This document shows positions 33,176-35,375 of a stretch of DNA of 35,375 nt, one piece after another. The notes under the pieces were generated by a model, which was not told the origin of the DNA, made no database searches, and was given only the letters and a program-made list of their open reading frames with translations. A program made the translations under genes and the position numbers. Within the stretch, counting starts at the first letter, position 1. Each line of letters begins with the position of its first letter. This stretch comes from an uncultured Alphaproteobacteria bacterium (lineage in GTDB: Bacteria > Pseudomonadota > Alphaproteobacteria > Puniceispirillales > Puniceispirillaceae), in contig CALEYP010000092.1 in assembly GCA_937924895.1 (NCBI GenBank), positions 1 to 35,375 of the forward strand, in the 5' to 3' direction.

Positions 33176-34300
33176 TTAGGCTTCCCATATCTGGGCGGGG
33201 GGACCTAGCGCGTCTCTATCAATCGTCACACCTAATCCCGGGCTATCAGGTGGCATCACCCCACCAGCAATAAGCGGCGCTGAAAATGTCCCTGTTGGTC
33301 GTGTAACCATGTCTCTCACATCAAGCACACAACGGAGTAAGGACGGCGGCACTGTCGCGCCAAGATGGAAAATAGAAGCCGCTGATAATGTTGACCCCAC
33401 CGTATCTTGAACTGACATTGTGAGCCCTGCAGCTATGGCCATATCGCGGTGACGCTTCGCATGTGTTAAGCCACCAGCCTTAGAGATTTTAAGCCCAATC
33501 CCATCAGCCGCATTTTCCTTAATTAGCGTGATCATATCTGAATCTGACATTAGCAACTCGTCAATCACGAGCGGCACATCACAATGCGCTCGTAATGAGA
33601 GGGTCTCCGGCCAGCTGGCACAAGGTGCCTCTAACACAAAATCTAAACCTGCCGGAAGCAACCGTAATAGGCGCCGCGCACTCTCAGACGTCAGTCCCCC
33701 ATTGGCATCAACAATAAAATACTCACCAGGCTGCCTATCAGCCAATGACGCTGCGATACGCTCTGCATCTAAAGCAGGGCCACCCTCTGCCTCACTGGCC
33801 CCAATCTTCACCGAATGACCACGATAGCCTTTTTGGCGATGGTCTGCCACACGCGCCCGCATATCCTCTGGTGCCCCTGCATAAATTGAACTGATCACTG
33901 GCAAAGGATGTCCTGTTGAGCCGCCAAGCAACTGATAAACAGGAAGCCCAACCGCTTTGCCAAATAGATCCCACATCGCAAGGTCAATCGCTGATTTGGC
34001 ATGATTATGGCCAAGCAAAGCCTCATCCATTATATCAGTCACACGATCAGTTGCTTGGATATCGCACCCTAAAAGATGTGGTGCAATCTCCTCAATGCCG
34101 CTAGCAGCACCCTTCGCGTGCGCGGCAATGTAGGTTGCCCCAAAAGGCGTACTCTCTCCCCACCCTTCGAGGCCAGTGTCACTTGTTAGACAGACCATGA
34201 CGGAATCAAACCCATCATAAGTACGGCCATGAGATAACTCATAAGTACCGCCCGCATAAGGCAGGTGAAGCGTGAATAATTCTATTTTTTGGCACTTCAT
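33176..34300 (-). CDS. enolase-superfamily (mandelate racemase/muconate lactonizing) enzyme, HpbD-like
   Basis: The 374-residue protein has the capping domain WGESTPFGATYIAAHAKGA and HNHAKSAIDLAMWDLFGK, then the barrel with catalytic Lys165 (SVKIGA), metal ligands Asp198 (VDANGG), Glu224 (LEAPC) and Asp247 (IDELL), and Lys271 (GLKISKAGG). The arrangement and many stretches match 4-hydroxyproline-betaine 2-epimerase (HpbD) and cis-3-hydroxyproline dehydratase relatives. The single Lys of VKIG, in place of KxK, is shared with them. The ATG at 34300 was chosen because AAGGGTG lies 5-6 nt upstream. It may act in degradation of proline betaine or hydroxyproline, which fits the betaine theme; a different acid or amino acid as substrate is possible. 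Confidence 0.85.
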   Translation of the reverse strand: MKCQKIELFTLHLPYAGGTYELSHGRTYDGFDSVMVCLTSDTGLEGWGESTPFGATYIAAHAKGAASGIEEIAPHLLGCDIQATDRVTDIMDEALLGHNHAKSAIDLAMWDLFGKAVGLPVYQLLGGSTGHPLPVISSIYAGAPEDMRARVADHRQKGYRGHSVKIGASEAEGGPALDAERIAASLADRQPGEYFIVDANGGLTSESARRLLRLLPAGLDFVLEAPCASWPETLSLRAHCDVPLVIDELLMSDSDMITLIKENAADGIGLKISKAGGLTHAKRHRDMAIAAGLTMSVQDTVGSTLSAASIFHLGATVPPSLLRCVLDVRDMVTRPTGTFSAPLIAGGVMPPDSPGLGVTIDRDALGPPAQIWEA

Positions 34301-34408
34301 AATAACACCCTTCAGAATAATCGTTCCCAACCCTAGCCTGTATCGTTGCTAAGAGAAAGGCGAGTCGGATTCTTTCCGTATATTGGAATTGGTTTTTACA
34401 TATTAGGA

Positions 34409-34437
34409 TTGACCCTCAGAGACTGATAGAATATTGT
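34409..34437 (+). promoter_or_regulatory. candidate sigma-70 promoter of pckA
   Basis: TTGACC (34409-34414) and TATTGT (34432-34437) are separated by 17 bp, which would start a transcript near 34444 with a leader of about 65 nt. The -35 matches consensus at five of six bases and the -10 at four. The two half-similar runs TATTGGAATTGG and TATTAGGATTGA lie 20 bp apart just upstream. Confidence 0.4.
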
Positions 34438-34508
34438 CCAGCACCAATAGTATTTGCTATCCCACCTTTGGCAAATCGCATTGCCTCACCGCAAAAAAGG
34501 GCCGCGCT

Positions 34509-35375
34509 ATGAAAGAGTTCCTCGCCTCTATTGGGATTACAGATCCAGTTACAATTATCCATAACCCAAGCTATGATGAGCTATTTGCTGCAGAGACAGA
34601 TCAAGCGCTGACGGGGTTTGAAAAAGGACATGTCACAAATACAGGCGCGGTCAATGTCTATACAGGCGATTACACAGGTCGCTCTCCCAAGGATAAATTC
34701 ATCGTGCATGACGCCACCACAGCTGAGCGTTTTTGGTGGAATGGTAATGGCACAAAAAATGATAATAAGCCGATTAGCCAGGATGTCTGGAATGATTTAA
34801 AATCACTTGTCGCTGATCAGCTATCAGGCAAGACCTTATATGTGATTGATGGCTATTGCGGTGCCAATGAAGCCACAAGATTAAAGGTTCGCTTTGTCAT
34901 GGAAGTGGCCTGGCAAGCCCATTTTGTGAAAAATATGTTTATTCGTCCGTCTGACAAAGAGCTAGAGGATTTCACACCAGACTTCACAGTCATTAATGCG
35001 TCAAAAACAAGCAACCCAAATTTTGAAGCACATGGCATGAATTCGCCGACTTTCATTGCCTTTAACCTGACAGAGCGGATGCAGCTTATCGGCGGCACAT
35101 GGTATGGCGGGGAAATGAAAAAAGGCCTCTTCTCTGTGATGAATTATCTGCTGCCACAAAAAGGCATTGCCTCAATGCATTGCTCTGCGAATGAGGGCAA
35201 AGATGGCGATGTTGCTTTGTTTTTTGGCCTATCAGGTACGGGGAAGACCACCTTGTCCGCTTCACCAGACAGAGCCCTGATTGGCGATGATGAACATGGG
35301 TGGGATGATGATGGCGTCTTTAATTTTGAAGGTGGATGCTATGCTAAGACCATCGATCTAGACCCGCAAAAGGAA
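34509..35375 (+). CDS. pckA: phosphoenolpyruvate carboxykinase (ATP), N-terminal part
   Basis: The frame from ATG 34509 stays open to the end of the window (289 codons) and continues beyond it. It reads MKEFLASIGITDP..., GAVNVYTGDYTGRSPKDKF, YCGANEATRLKVRFVMEVAWQAHFVKNMF, GGEMKKGLFSVMNYLLPQKGIASMHCSAN, and the P-loop FFGLSGTGKTTLSA followed by IGDDEHGW with the metal-binding Asp residues. These are the diagnostic parts of ATP-dependent PckA, which turns oxaloacetate into phosphoenolpyruvate. AAAGGG lies about 8 nt before the ATG. It is divergent from the enolase-superfamily gene. With aceA nearby it supports growth on C2 and C4 compounds. Confidence 0.95.
   Translation, partial: MKEFLASIGITDPVTIIHNPSYDELFAAETDQALTGFEKGHVTNTGAVNVYTGDYTGRSPKDKFIVHDATTAERFWWNGNGTKNDNKPISQDVWNDLKSLVADQLSGKTLYVIDGYCGANEATRLKVRFVMEVAWQAHFVKNMFIRPSDKELEDFTPDFTVINASKTSNPNFEAHGMNSPTFIAFNLTERMQLIGGTWYGGEMKKGLFSVMNYLLPQKGIASMHCSANEGKDGDVALFFGLSGTGKTTLSASPDRALIGDDEHGWDDDGVFNFEGGCYAKTIDLDPQKE

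Noticed and set aside
1..35375. CRISPR arrays, insertion sequences, prophage, tRNA and rRNA genes
   Set aside because: No regularly spaced repeats, transposase or integrase frames, and no tRNA-like cloverleaf or rRNA sequence could be recognised by reading both strands.

Overview
The window reads as a gene-dense piece of chromosome from an aerobic, heterotrophic alphaproteobacterium, most likely marine and of the SAR116/Puniceispirillum type. This placement is inferred from gene content and style and was not tested. The content includes a TRAP transporter, glnK-amtB, dimethylglycine-dehydrogenase-like and MttB-like demethylation genes, a haem-dependent N-demethylase homologue, the long form of isocitrate lyase and ATP-type PEP carboxykinase. 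Intergenic gaps are short, several convergent genes share their stop codons in 4-bp palindromes, and base composition looks moderate. I see no rRNA, tRNA, CRISPR, insertion sequence or phage gene.

Layout. 1-3.3 kb: the end of a GntR-type regulator with a Gfo/Idh/MocA oxidoreductase, a convergent MFS permease, then a small membrane protein that starts an operon with an unusual glutathione transferase (to 4.2 kb). 4.2-6.8 kb: a cytosolic PhnD-like binding protein translationally coupled to a fatty-acid desaturase, divergent from an XRE regulator, with a perfect inverted repeat between them. 6.8-12.8 kb: a minus-strand operon mttB-like, DMGDH-like, formylglycine-generating enzyme, with a divergent LysR regulator. 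12.8-14.5 kb: an ACT-domain protein and a PLP aminotransferase. 14.5-17.4 kb: glnK-amtB and, divergent from it, a LysR gene broken by an in-frame TAA. 17.6-24.9 kb: a haem-dependent oxidative N-demethylase homologue facing a minus-strand series LysR, GH1 beta-glucosidase, quinone oxidoreductase, TRAP DctP-DctQ-DctM. 24.9-31.1 kb: FMN azoreductase plus pirin, a PQQ-type sugar dehydrogenase, a 2OG-Fe(II) oxygenase, an NsrR-like Rrf2 regulator, two coupled SDRs and a second pirin. 31.1-35.4 kb: aceA with a strong terminator, an enolase-superfamily enzyme related to hydroxyproline-betaine epimerases, and the 5' part of pckA, which runs off the end.

How the genes fit together. The strongest theme is use of methylated nitrogen compounds. 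The MttB homologue without pyrrolysine could remove a methyl group from glycine betaine, giving dimethylglycine for the DMGDH-like enzyme encoded next. The DUF3445 protein resembles enzymes that oxidatively demethylate secondary amines. The enolase-superfamily enzyme resembles enzymes acting on hydroxyproline betaine or hydroxyproline. glnK-amtB could recover the ammonium released. A second theme is C2 and gluconeogenic metabolism (aceA, pckA). A formylglycine-generating enzyme in the betaine operon with no sulfatase nearby is unexpected, as are the GST with a C-terminal Cys-rich module and the nonsense-interrupted LysR gene beside glnK.
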